From positions 1 through 64,000 of the forward strand of contig NZ_JBQHUB010000014.1 of NCBI RefSeq assembly GCF_052065415.1: a stretch of DNA of 64,000 nt, given 5' to 3'. Below the pieces are notes generated by a model. It was given only the letters and a program-made list of their open reading frames with translations, did no database searches and was not told the origin of the DNA. Every line of letters begins with the position of its first letter. The stretch's first letter is position 1. The translations under genes were made by a program, and so were the position numbers. Positions 31,950 through 40,055 of this stretch are shown here, piece after piece. Source of the stretch: Pseudoflavonifractor_A sp022772585 (GTDB lineage: Bacteria > Bacillota > Clostridia > Oscillospirales > Oscillospiraceae).

Positions 31950-33080
31950 ATGAAAAAACTGGCCGCGGCCCTGCTGGCCGCTTCCCTGTTGGTCCTCCCC
32001 GCCGCCGCGGTGGCCGGCGCCCCTCAGGTGGAGGCGGGCGCCGCCGTGCTGATGGAGAAGGAAACCGGCGCCATCCTCTATGAGGATCACGCCCACGACA
32101 AGCTGGAACCCGCCAGCGTCACCAAGGTGATGACCCTGCTGCTGGTCATGGAGGCCGTGGACAGCGGCCGCCTTTCTCTGGACGATATGGTGACAGTATC
32201 GACCCATGCCGCCTCCATGGGCGGTTCTCAGGTCTATCTGAAGGAAAACGAGCAGATGTCGGTCAATGACATGCTCAAGGCCGTCACCGTGGTGTCGGGC
32301 AACGATGCCGCCGTGGCCCTGGCCGAGCATCTCTGCGGCAGCGAGGAGGGCTTTGTGGACAAGATGAACCAGCGTGCCGCCCAGCTGGGCATGGCGGACA
32401 CCTGCTTCGTCAACTGTACCGGCCTGCCCGCCCCCGGACACCTTACCTCGGCCCACGATATCGCTGTTATGAGCCGTGAGCTCCTGTGCCATCCCAAGAT
32501 CAAGAAGTACTCCACCATCTGGATGGACTCCATCCGGGACGGGGCTTTCCAGCTTTCCAATACCAACAAGCTCATCCGTTTCTACGAGGGGGCCACCGGG
32601 CTCAAAACCGGCTCCACCGACGCGGCGGGCTACTGCCTCTCGGCCACCGCGGAGCGGGACGGCATGGAGCTCATCGCCGTGGTGCTCAAATCCCCCACCT
32701 CCGCCCAGCGCTTTGAGAGCGCCAAAAGCCTCCTGAATTTCGGCTTTGCCAATTACACTCTGATGGATGTGTGTCCCGCCCAGGCCCTGCCCCCCGTCCA
32801 AGTGCTGCTGGGACAACGGGAGACAGTCCAGCCCCGGCTGTCCCAGTCCAGCCGCATTCTGGTGGAACGGGACCAGGTCAATGCGGTGACCACCGAGCTG
32901 GAGCTGTGTGAGGACGTGGAAGCCCCGGTGGAGGAGGGGCAGATCCTGGGCCGGATGGTGGTCCGCGTTGGAGAAGAGGAGCGGCAGACCATTCCCATCG
33001 TCGCGGAGGAAGCCGTTGCCCGCATCACCATACCGGGTATTTTTTTACAATTTCTTTCCCATCTCTTTATGGCAGCCTGA
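31950..33080 (+). CDS. D-alanyl-D-alanine carboxypeptidase (DacF/PBP5 type)
   Basis: This 376-residue exported enzyme trims the terminal D-Ala of peptidoglycan stem peptides. A signal peptide covers residues 1-22 (KKLAAALLAASLLVLPAAA). Active-site motifs are S-x-x-K in EPASVTKV (Ser56, Lys59), S-x-N in VSGNDAAVALAEH, and K-T-G in TGLKTGSTDAAGY. A C-terminal beta domain follows (about residues 275-350). The end is a hydrophobic/amphipathic helix (ITIPGIFLQFLSHLFMA), which would hold it on the outer membrane face. GGAGG precedes ATG. It lies upstream of the glycogen locus but on a separate transcript. Confidence 0.93.
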   Translation: MKKLAAALLAASLLVLPAAAVAGAPQVEAGAAVLMEKETGAILYEDHAHDKLEPASVTKVMTLLLVMEAVDSGRLSLDDMVTVSTHAASMGGSQVYLKENEQMSVNDMLKAVTVVSGNDAAVALAEHLCGSEEGFVDKMNQRAAQLGMADTCFVNCTGLPAPGHLTSAHDIAVMSRELLCHPKIKKYSTIWMDSIRDGAFQLSNTNKLIRFYEGATGLKTGSTDAAGYCLSATAERDGMELIAVVLKSPTSAQRFESAKSLLNFGFANYTLMDVCPAQALPPVQVLLGQRETVQPRLSQSSRILVERDQVNAVTTELELCEDVEAPVEEGQILGRMVVRVGEEERQTIPIVAEEAVARITIPGIFLQFLSHLFMAA

Positions 33081-33186
33081 TTCTCGGGGAGAGAGCGTCT
33101 TATTTCGCTCTCTCCCCAGCTTTTTGCCCACTTTTTTCTCTCTTTTGTCCCCTTAAGTGTTTTATAGAAGAGACAGTGCCACGGCC

Positions 33187-33215
33187 TTGACGCTCCCAAA
33201 TTTATGTTGTATAAT
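33187..33215 (+). promoter_or_regulatory. Sigma-A promoter for the glycogen operon (glgB)
   Basis: TTGACG (33187-33192) and TATAAT (33210-33215) are separated by exactly 17 bp. Transcription should begin near 33222, giving a leader of about 100 nt before the glgB start codon at 33325. Confidence 0.88.
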
Positions 33216-33223
33216 TTATACAA

Positions 33224-33306
33224 ATAGGTGAGAAAGACTCCTATTGCTTATTATCACCTATGACAACAAAAAACATCCCTTTTCTACTTTATCCGGGTGT
33301 TTTTTT
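33224..33306 (+). promoter_or_regulatory. Structured glgB leader, possible attenuator
   Basis: Two hairpins follow the predicted transcription start. The first pairs ATAGGTGA (33224-33231) with TCACCTAT (33254-33261). The second pairs about 33268-33279 with 33295-33306 with one bulged base and ends in a run of seven T, three bases before the ribosome binding site AAGGAG. This is the layout of a transcription attenuator. No known riboswitch class was recognised. Confidence 0.5.
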
Positions 33307-33324
33307 GCCAAGGAGAGAATGCCT

Positions 33325-35379
33325 ATGAATCAGCCCTCAATGCTTCCCCCCGCCTTGACCTCTTTTCTGAATGGACAATCCGTCCGTGCGCAGGAATATC
33401 TGGGGTCTCACGCCGAATGCCGGGATGGTACGGACGGTTATGTGTTCCGGGTGTGGGCGCCCCGTGCGGAATCGGTGGCCGTCATGGGAGATTTCAACGA
33501 GTGGAATGTTTCCGACCATCCCATGTCTCCCATCGGCGGCGGCGTGTGGGAGGGGTTCGTGCCCGGCCTGCAGCGGTTTGATACTTATAAATACGCCGTC
33601 CATACCCGGGATGGCCGGGTCCTGGCCAAGGCCGATCCCTATGCCTTCCACGCCGAGACCCGTCCCGGCACCGCCTCCAAGCTCTATGAACTGGGCAGCT
33701 ACCAGTGGGGCGACGACGGCTGGCTGGCGTGGCGCAAAAAGAACCCTGTTTACCACCGCCCGCTGAATATCTATGAAGTCCACCTGGGCTCCTGGCGCCG
33801 CACAGGCGAGGACGAGTTCCTCAGCTACCGGGAGATGGCCCGGTATCTGGTGCCCTATGTGAAGGAGATGGGCTTCACCCATGTGGAGCTGCTCCCCGTC
33901 ACCGAGCATCCGCTGGACGCCTCCTGGGGTTACCAGTGCACCGGTTATTTCGCGGCCACCAGCCGCTTCGGCACCCCTGACGACTTCATGTATCTGGTGG
34001 ACCAGCTCCATCAGGCCGGCATCGGCGTCATTCTGGACTGGGTGCCCGCCCACTTCCCCAAGGACGCCTTCGGCCTGTATGAATTTGACGGTACCCCCTG
34101 CTATGAGTACGCCGACCCCCGCAAGGGCGAGCACGCCGACTGGGGCACCCGGGTCTTTGACTACGGCCGCAACGAGGTCCGCTCCTTTCTTTTCTCCTCT
34201 GCCCTGTTCTGGCTGGAGCAGTACCATATCGACGGCCTGCGGGTGGACGCGGTGGCTTCCATGCTCTATCTGGACTACGGCCGCAGCGGCGGCGCATGGT
34301 GCCCCAACGTGTTCGGCGGACATGAGAACCTGGAGGCGGTGGACTTCCTCCAGAAACTCAACGGGCACATCTTCCTGGACCACCCCGACGTAATGATGAT
34401 CGCCGAGGAGTCCACCGCCTGGCCCCGGGTATCCCACCCGGTGGGCGAGGGCGGCCTGGAGGGCGGCCTGGGCTTCAACCTGAAGTGGAACATGGGCTGG
34501 ATGAACGACATCACCCACTACATGAAGCTGGACCCCTATTTCCGGCAGTTCAACCACAGGGACATCACCTTCTCCCTGATGTACGCCTTTTCCGAGAATT
34601 TCGTGCTCCCCCTCTCCCATGATGAGGTGGTGCATATGAAGGGCTCCCTCATCGGCAAGATGCCGGGCACCGACGAGGAAAAATTCCCCGCCGTGCGGGC
34701 CTTCTATACTTATATGCTCACTCACCCGGGCAAGAAGCTGATCTTCATGGGCTCCGAGTTCGGCCAGTTCCACGAGTGGAAGTTCGACCACTCCCTGGAC
34801 TGGCACCTGCTGGACCCGGAGCAGGATTACGCCCAGCGCCACATCCGGCTTCAGGGCTTCTTCCGCTCGGCCAACCAGTTCTACCTGGCCCACCCCGAGC
34901 TGTGGGAGCTGGATTTCTCCTGGGAGGGCTTCCAGTGGGTCTGCGCCGATGACAACCAGGCCAACTGCGCCTCCTTCCTCCGCAAGGACAAAAAGGGACA
35001 TTTCCTTCTGACCATCTGCAACTTCTCTCCCATCCACCGGGAAGGCTACCGCCTGGGCGTGCCCGACCCCGGCCGGTATGAGGTGGTCTTCAACACCGAC
35101 GACGAGGCCTTCGGCGGAGCCGGTCTGGGCGACCGCAAGCCCATCAAGTCGGAGTATGTTCCCTGCCACGGCATGGAGCAGTCCATCACCATTGACCTGC
35201 CTCCCATGAGCGCGGTCATCCTGCGCTGTGTCAAGAAGTTCCCCCGCCGCCGCAAAAAGGAGGATATTGCCCTCAAGGAAAAGCCCGCGGCCAAGACGGC
35301 CAAGGCGGCCAAAAAGCCCGCCAAAACAGCTGCCGGGAAAACCGCCAAAAAGGCCGCCCCCAAGAAAGAAAAAGCCTGA
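33325..35379 (+). CDS. glgB: 1,4-alpha-glucan branching enzyme with basic C-terminal tail
   Basis: This 684-residue enzyme transfers glucan segments to make alpha-1,6 branches in glycogen. It has a CBM48 module (YVFRVWAPRAESVAVMGDFN), a GH13 barrel with the nucleophile Asp in LRVDAVASMLYLDYG (about residue 308), the acid/base Glu in MIAEESTAWP (about 360), and the SHDEVVHMKGSL region. The C-terminal beta domain is followed by an unusual tail from about residue 647, almost entirely Lys, Ala, Pro and Thr (for example KTAKAAKKPAKTAAGK). ATG 33325 has AAGGAG 9 nt upstream; ATG 33319 is too close. glgC follows after 142 nt. Confidence 0.95.
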   Translation: MNQPSMLPPALTSFLNGQSVRAQEYLGSHAECRDGTDGYVFRVWAPRAESVAVMGDFNEWNVSDHPMSPIGGGVWEGFVPGLQRFDTYKYAVHTRDGRVLAKADPYAFHAETRPGTASKLYELGSYQWGDDGWLAWRKKNPVYHRPLNIYEVHLGSWRRTGEDEFLSYREMARYLVPYVKEMGFTHVELLPVTEHPLDASWGYQCTGYFAATSRFGTPDDFMYLVDQLHQAGIGVILDWVPAHFPKDAFGLYEFDGTPCYEYADPRKGEHADWGTRVFDYGRNEVRSFLFSSALFWLEQYHIDGLRVDAVASMLYLDYGRSGGAWCPNVFGGHENLEAVDFLQKLNGHIFLDHPDVMMIAEESTAWPRVSHPVGEGGLEGGLGFNLKWNMGWMNDITHYMKLDPYFRQFNHRDITFSLMYAFSENFVLPLSHDEVVHMKGSLIGKMPGTDEEKFPAVRAFYTYMLTHPGKKLIFMGSEFGQFHEWKFDHSLDWHLLDPEQDYAQRHIRLQGFFRSANQFYLAHPELWELDFSWEGFQWVCADDNQANCASFLRKDKKGHFLLTICNFSPIHREGYRLGVPDPGRYEVVFNTDDEAFGGAGLGDRKPIKSEYVPCHGMEQSITIDLPPMSAVILRCVKKFPRRRKKEDIALKEKPAAKTAKAAKKPAKTAAGKTAKKAAPKKEKA

Positions 35380-35441
35380 GGATTCCCCAGGCAATATAGA
35401 ACCGCTGACAGAAGAGAGGAGTTGTGTATCCGCTGACAAAG

Positions 35442-35488
35442 CCGGGCCGCGGCGCGGCCCGGTCTGGCCGGGAGAGGGATCTGGCCAG
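35442..35488 (+). other. Hairpin pair in the glgB-glgC gap
   Basis: A perfect 9-bp GC-rich stem (35442-35450 with 35454-35462) is followed by a second, CTGGCC (35464-35469) with GGCCAG (35483-35488). There is no T tract. It may stabilise or process the mRNA between glgB and glgC. Confidence 0.45.
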
Positions 35489-35521
35489 GCAAGTACAAAT
35501 AACGCTAGAGGTGAACGTGTT

Positions 35522-36736
35522 ATGAAAAAGGAATGTGTCGCCATGCTTCTGGCTGGCGGGCAGGGCAGCCGTCTCTATGCTCTGACCAGCCACGTGGCCA
35601 AGCCCGCCGTACCTTTCGGCGGAAAGTACCGTATCATCGACTTCCCGCTGTCCAATTGCGTCAACTCCGGTATCGACACCGTGGGCGTGCTGACCCAGTA
35701 CCGCCCCCTGGAACTCAACGCCTATCTGGGCAACGGCCAGCCCTGGGACCTGGACCGTTCAGACGGCGGCGTCCATATCCTCCCGCCCTACATGCGGGAG
35801 GGCGAGCAGGGCACCTGGTACAAGGGCACTGCCAACGCCATCTATCAGAACATGGGCTTTATCGAGCTCTATGACCCGGACTATGTGGTCATATTGTCGG
35901 GCGACCACATCTACAAGATGGACTATTCCAAGATGCTGGCCCAGCACAAGGCCACCGGCGCCGCCTGCACCATCTCGGTGCTGGAGGTCACGCTGGAGGA
36001 AGCCACCCGCTTCGGCATCATGAACGTGGACGAGAACGACGTCATCTACGAGTTCGAGGAGAAGCCCAAGCATCCCAAGAGCACCCTGGCCTCCATGGGC
36101 ATCTACATCTTCACCTGGTCCAAGCTGAAGGAATACCTGATCGCCGACGAGGCCGATGAGAAGAGCTCCAACGACTTCGGCAAGAACATCATCCCCGCCA
36201 TGCTGAATAACCAGGAGAAGCTGGTGGCCTACCGCTTCAAGGGCTACTGGAAGGACGTGGGCACCATCGACTCCCTGTGGGACGCCAACATGGATATGCT
36301 CTCCCCCGACAACGGCATCGACCTGTATGATACCGAGTGGCCCATCTTTGCCCGTACGCCCACCAAGCCGCCCCACTTCACCAGCCCCAACGCCAGGGTA
36401 TCCCACGCCATGGTCACCGGCGGCTGCGAGGTCTACGGCAATGTGGAAAACTCGGTACTCTTCCACTCGGTCATCGTGGAGGAGGGCGCCAACGTGCGCT
36501 ACTCCATTCTCATGCCCGGCACTGTGGTCAAGGCAGGGGCCGTAGTGGAGTACGCAATCGTGGCGGAAAATACCGTCATCGGCCGGAATGCCCGGGTGGG
36601 TACGCCGCCCACACCGGAGAGCGCCGGCCAGTGGGGCGTTGCCGTCATCGCCCAGAACCTGGAGATCGGTGACGGTGCGGTGGTCCCCGCCAAAGCCATG
36701 ATCACCACCAATGTGAAAGGAGGCGATGAGAGATGA
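35522..36736 (+). CDS. glgC: Glucose-1-phosphate adenylyltransferase, catalytic subunit
   Basis: This 404-residue protein makes ADP-glucose from glucose-1-phosphate and ATP. It opens with MLLAGGQGSRLYALTSHVAK (G-G-x-G-x-R), and PAVPFGGKYRIIDFPLSNCV follows. The substrate-loop GTANAIYQN and the sugar-binding segment FEEKPKHPKSTLASMGIYIF come next, with a left-handed beta-helix at the end. The intact GGQGSRL loop marks it as the active subunit of the GlgC/GlgD pair. AGAGGTGA precedes ATG; the open frame extends upstream through the glgB end and is not used. The stop codon overlaps the glgD start (ATGA). Confidence 0.95.
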   Translation: MKKECVAMLLAGGQGSRLYALTSHVAKPAVPFGGKYRIIDFPLSNCVNSGIDTVGVLTQYRPLELNAYLGNGQPWDLDRSDGGVHILPPYMREGEQGTWYKGTANAIYQNMGFIELYDPDYVVILSGDHIYKMDYSKMLAQHKATGAACTISVLEVTLEEATRFGIMNVDENDVIYEFEEKPKHPKSTLASMGIYIFTWSKLKEYLIADEADEKSSNDFGKNIIPAMLNNQEKLVAYRFKGYWKDVGTIDSLWDANMDMLSPDNGIDLYDTEWPIFARTPTKPPHFTSPNARVSHAMVTGGCEVYGNVENSVLFHSVIVEEGANVRYSILMPGTVVKAGAVVEYAIVAENTVIGRNARVGTPPTPESAGQWGVAVIAQNLEIGDGAVVPAKAMITTNVKGGDER

Positions 36737-37851
36737 CCAACAGCCTGCACGGCATCATCTTTGCCTATCGCTCCAATCCCGACCTGCGTGAGCTGACCCA
36801 GCCCCGCAACACCTGCTCCGTCCCTTACGGCGGGCGCTACCGCGTGGTGGATTTCATGCTCTCCAATTTTGTCAACGCCGGAATCACCGACGTGGGCCTC
36901 ATCGCTCACGCCAATTATCAGTCCCTGCTGGACCATGTAGGTTCCGGCAAGGATTGGGATCTTTCCCGCAAGCACGGCGGCCTGCGCATCCTGCCCCCCT
37001 TCAGCTATGCCGACAAGCGGGGCGACGGCAATTACCACGGCCGCATGGACGCCCTGGCCGGTGTCTATTCCTACCTCCAGAACATCCGGCAGGAGTATGT
37101 GGTGCTGGCCGGAGGCGACCTGGCCGTCAACCTGCCCCTTGCCGATATCTTTGAGTCCCACATCCAGAGCGGCGCCGACGTCACCGCCGTGTGCACCTCG
37201 GTTCTGAAGGGCCAGCCCCGCAGCTGCGACTACTTCACTGCGGACGCCGACGGGTTCGCCACCGACGTGGCCGTTCATCCCACCGAGGCCGCCGGCCTGG
37301 AGTCCCTGGAAGTGTACATCATGAGCAAGAAGCTGCTTCTGAGCCTGGTGGACCACTGTGCCGCCCACAATATCTCCTCCTTCAGCCACGGTGTGCTCCA
37401 GTCCATCATCCACACCCACAGGATCCATATCTACCAGTTCGACGGTTATGCCGCCCGGCTGCAGTCGGTCTCCGGCTATTTTGCCCGCAGCATGGAGCTG
37501 CTGGACCCCGCTGTCCGCGCCCAGCTCTTTGTGGATGACCGGCCCATCAAGACCAAGGACCAGTCCAACCCGTCCACCTATTACGGCCCTGACGCCAAGT
37601 CCATCAACTCCCTGGTGGCCGATGGCTGCGTCATCGAGGGCGAGGTGGAAAACTGCATCCTCTTCCGCGGCGTGCGGGTGGAGAAGGGCGCCCGGGTGTC
37701 TCACTGTGTGCTCATGCAGGGCACTGTCATCCAGGAAAATGCCGTACTCAAGTACACCATTACCGATAAAAACGTCCGCGTGACCCCCGAACGGATGCTT
37801 ATGGGTCACTCCACCTATCCTTTAGCCATTGCCAAGAACGAAATCGTATAG
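36733..37851 (+). CDS. glgD: Glucose-1-phosphate adenylyltransferase subunit GlgD
   Basis: This 372-residue protein is a GlgC paralogue with the same C-terminal beta-helix (VEGEVENCILFRG-type repeats, seen as IEGEVENCILFRGVRV) but a degenerate nucleotide loop. The N-terminal G-G-x-G-x-R region is replaced by IIFAYRSNPDLRELTQPRNT. Such subunits tune the catalytic GlgC rather than catalyse. The pairing is typical of Firmicutes. The start overlaps the glgC stop by 4 nt, so they are translationally coupled and should assemble as a heterotetramer. A hairpin region follows. Confidence 0.94.
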   Translation: MTNSLHGIIFAYRSNPDLRELTQPRNTCSVPYGGRYRVVDFMLSNFVNAGITDVGLIAHANYQSLLDHVGSGKDWDLSRKHGGLRILPPFSYADKRGDGNYHGRMDALAGVYSYLQNIRQEYVVLAGGDLAVNLPLADIFESHIQSGADVTAVCTSVLKGQPRSCDYFTADADGFATDVAVHPTEAAGLESLEVYIMSKKLLLSLVDHCAAHNISSFSHGVLQSIIHTHRIHIYQFDGYAARLQSVSGYFARSMELLDPAVRAQLFVDDRPIKTKDQSNPSTYYGPDAKSINSLVADGCVIEGEVENCILFRGVRVEKGARVSHCVLMQGTVIQENAVLKYTITDKNVRVTPERMLMGHSTYPLAIAKNEIV

Positions 37852-37877
37852 GAATTTGACATTATATCCTGCATGAA

Positions 37878-37917
37878 GCGAGAGACGAAGCTGTTTTTTC
37901 AACACTTCGTCTCTCGC
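37878..37917 (+). terminator. Hairpin after glgD
   Basis: A perfect 13-bp stem (37878-37890 with 37905-37917, arm GCGAGAGACGAAG) encloses a T-rich loop 27 nt after the glgD stop codon. The 3' side lacks a T tract, so it may be a weak terminator or an mRNA end-stabilising hairpin. Confidence 0.6.
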
Positions 37918-37959
37918 CCTACCCGGAACCTTCTGTTATACTGGAGATACATCTCTTCT

Positions 37960-37991
37960 CATTCATTTTAACCACGCGCTTAAAATGAATG
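37960..37991 (+). promoter_or_regulatory. Perfect palindrome upstream of glgA
   Basis: CATTCATTTTAA (37960-37971) and TTAAAATGAATG (37980-37991) form a perfect 12-bp inverted repeat with an 8-nt spacer, 36 nt before the glgA start codon. It could be a repressor operator or a leader hairpin. No clear promoter was identified beside it. Confidence 0.5.
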
Positions 37992-38026
37992 TGCACTGTA
38001 CTGTGTGAAAGGAGCGTCCCCCCTTT

Positions 38027-39817
38027 ATGAATATTTTCTTTGCTTCTTCTGAGGTAGCCCCCTTCATCAAGACCGGCGGACTGGCCGATGTGGCCGGCAG
38101 CCTGCCCAAGGCCCTGGCTGCCCTGGGCCATGACGTGCGTGTCATCCTGCCCCTCTATGAGGGCGTCAGCCAGGAGTGGCGCGACCAGATGACCTATCTG
38201 TTCCATTTCCATGTCACCCTGGCCTGGCGCACCCCCTACTGCGGCATCTTCGAGCTGAAGAAGGACGGCGTGACCTATTACTTCGTGGACAACGAATACT
38301 ACTTCAAGCGTGCCGGCCTGTACGGCCACTATGATGACGCAGAGCGCTTCGCCTTCTTCTCCCGCGCCGTGGTGGAGACTCCCGCCCATCTGGACTGGCA
38401 CCCCGATGTGCTCCACTGCAACGACTGGCAGACCGCCCTGTCCACCATCTACCTGCTGGAGGAGCGGACCCGGGTGCCTCAGCTCTATGGTACCAAGTCG
38501 GTCTTTACCATCCACAACATCGAGTACCAGGGCCGCTACGGCCGGGACCTGATGGTAGACCTCTTCGGCCTCAACGAGGGCTATTTCAACGAGCACATGC
38601 TGGCCTACCACGGCGATATCAACCTGATGAAGGGCGCCATCTACGCCTCCGATTATGTGACTACCGTGTCCCCCACCTATGCCGTGGAGCTCCAGTATCC
38701 CTTCTATGCCCACGGCCTGGAGGGCGTCATCGGCGACAACCGGCACAAGATCCGCGGCATCCTCAACGGCATCGACACCGCCCTCTACGATCCCGCCGCT
38801 GACCAGGGGCTGGCCGCTCCCTTCTCCGCTGACGACCTGAGCGGCAAGGCCGCCTGCAAGACCGCCCTGCAGCGGGCTGTGGGTCTGCGTGAGGACCCCA
38901 ATGTTCCCATCATCGCCTGCGTCTCCCGCCTGGTCAAGCACAAGGGCTTTGACATGGTCACTGCCGCCATCCACGACATCATGGCCATGAATGTACAGAT
39001 GGTGGTCCTGGGCACCGGCGACTGGAATTATGAGGAGGCTTTCCGTCACGCCCAGGCCCAGTATCCCGGCCGCTTCTCGGCCAACATCATGTATTCCGGC
39101 GCGCTGTCCACCGCCATCTACGGCGGCGCCGACCTATTCCTTATGCCCAGCGAGGCCGAGCCCTGCGGCCTGAGCCAGATGATCTCCATGCGCTATGGCA
39201 CCCTGCCCGTGGTGCGTGAGACCGGCGGCCTGAAGGATTCGGTCCGTCCCAACGGTGTGGCGGGAGCCACCGGCTTCACCTTCGCCGATATCAATGCCCA
39301 TGACATGGTGTGGGTCCTGAACTCCGCTGTGGACCTCTACTACAACAACAAAGAGGCCTGGAAGTCCATCCAGCACACTGCCATGACTGCCGACTTCTCC
39401 TGGAACCACTCCGCTCAGGACTACCTCCAGGTCTACCGCTGGGTCACCAACTACGAGGAAAGCGTCCCTTTTGAGGAGCCGGCTCCGGCGCAGGAAATCC
39501 CTGCCGCGGAGCCTGTGGCTGAGCCCGTCGCCGGGCCTGTGGCCGAAACCGCCGATGCTCCCGTCGAGCCCGAGGCGGCGCCTGTGGCCGAAACCGCTGA
39601 TGCTCCCGTCGAGCCCGAGGCGGCGCCTGTGGCCGAGGCCGGGCCCGCCGCGAAAAAGCCCGCTGCCAAGCGCACCGCCAAAAAGGCCCCGGCAGAGAAG
39701 GCCGCCGCTCCCAAGCGGACCAGCAAAAAGGCTCCTGCCAAGAAGGACGCGGCCGAAAAGAAGCCCCGCGTTCCCCGCAAAACCGCCGCAAAAAAGAAAC
39801 CAGAAGCGGAAAAATAA
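38027..39817 (+). CDS. glgA: Glycogen synthase with Pro/Ala linker and histone-H1-like tail
   Basis: This 596-residue GT5 enzyme adds ADP-glucose to glycogen. It has the ADP-glucose-binding KTGGLADVAGSLPKAL (residues 15-30), the donor-site segment LVKHKGFDMV, and the acidic GT-B motif PSEAEPCGLSQMISM ahead of VRETGGLKDSV. The catalytic part ends near residue 475. An extension of about 120 residues follows. First comes an acidic Pro/Ala linker with a repeated unit (PVAETADAPVEPEAA occurs twice in tandem), then from about 546 a Lys/Ala/Pro/Arg tail (for example KRTAKKAPAEKAAAPKRTSK). GlgB has a similar basic tail. ATG is preceded by GAAAGGAG. Confidence 0.95.
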   Translation: MNIFFASSEVAPFIKTGGLADVAGSLPKALAALGHDVRVILPLYEGVSQEWRDQMTYLFHFHVTLAWRTPYCGIFELKKDGVTYYFVDNEYYFKRAGLYGHYDDAERFAFFSRAVVETPAHLDWHPDVLHCNDWQTALSTIYLLEERTRVPQLYGTKSVFTIHNIEYQGRYGRDLMVDLFGLNEGYFNEHMLAYHGDINLMKGAIYASDYVTTVSPTYAVELQYPFYAHGLEGVIGDNRHKIRGILNGIDTALYDPAADQGLAAPFSADDLSGKAACKTALQRAVGLREDPNVPIIACVSRLVKHKGFDMVTAAIHDIMAMNVQMVVLGTGDWNYEEAFRHAQAQYPGRFSANIMYSGALSTAIYGGADLFLMPSEAEPCGLSQMISMRYGTLPVVRETGGLKDSVRPNGVAGATGFTFADINAHDMVWVLNSAVDLYYNNKEAWKSIQHTAMTADFSWNHSAQDYLQVYRWVTNYEESVPFEEPAPAQEIPAAEPVAEPVAGPVAETADAPVEPEAAPVAETADAPVEPEAAPVAEAGPAAKKPAAKRTAKKAPAEKAAAPKRTSKKAPAKKDAAEKKPRVPRKTAAKKKPEAEK

Positions 39818-39901
39818 ATTTTATACTGGCGATTTTACGAATTTTCTCCTGTTTATCCCCTGTTCCGTACATTTTGTACAGTCAGAATGTGGAAGAAACC
39901 A

Positions 39902-39930
39902 TTGACCTGAGCGCCAGCACGTGATAAACT
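39902..39930 (+). promoter_or_regulatory. Promoter for glgP
   Basis: TTGACC (39902-39907) and TAAACT (39925-39930) are separated by 17 bp. The transcript would start near 39937, leaving a leader of about 120 nt. Confidence 0.7.
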
Positions 39931-39935
39931 GTGAG

Positions 39936-39965
39936 CCCGCGGCCGGGATCTCCCCCGCCCGCGGG
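39936..39965 (+). promoter_or_regulatory. GC hairpin at the glgP transcript start
   Basis: Bases 39936-39947 pair with 39954-39965 with one C-C mismatch, forming a GC-rich hairpin at the predicted 5' end, followed by TTCTTTCTCC. It could protect the 5' end or attenuate transcription. Confidence 0.5.
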
Positions 39966-40055
39966 TTCTTTCTCCGTACTCCGGCGGCGTCCGGACAGCC
40001 ATTCCCCGTGCCCGGCAAACGCCCTGCACTACAAATTCTTGGAGGTCGATCTCCC

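Noticed and set aside
33337..35544. Long minus-strand open frame opposite glgB
   Set aside because: Antisense shadow of glgB with low-complexity translation; similar shadows lie opposite glgP (40029-42506) and other GC-rich genes.
39921..40055. N-terminal extension of glycogen phosphorylase
   Set aside because: The in-frame region overlaps the promoter and hairpin, and a good ribosome binding site precedes ATG 40056, where the family homology starts.
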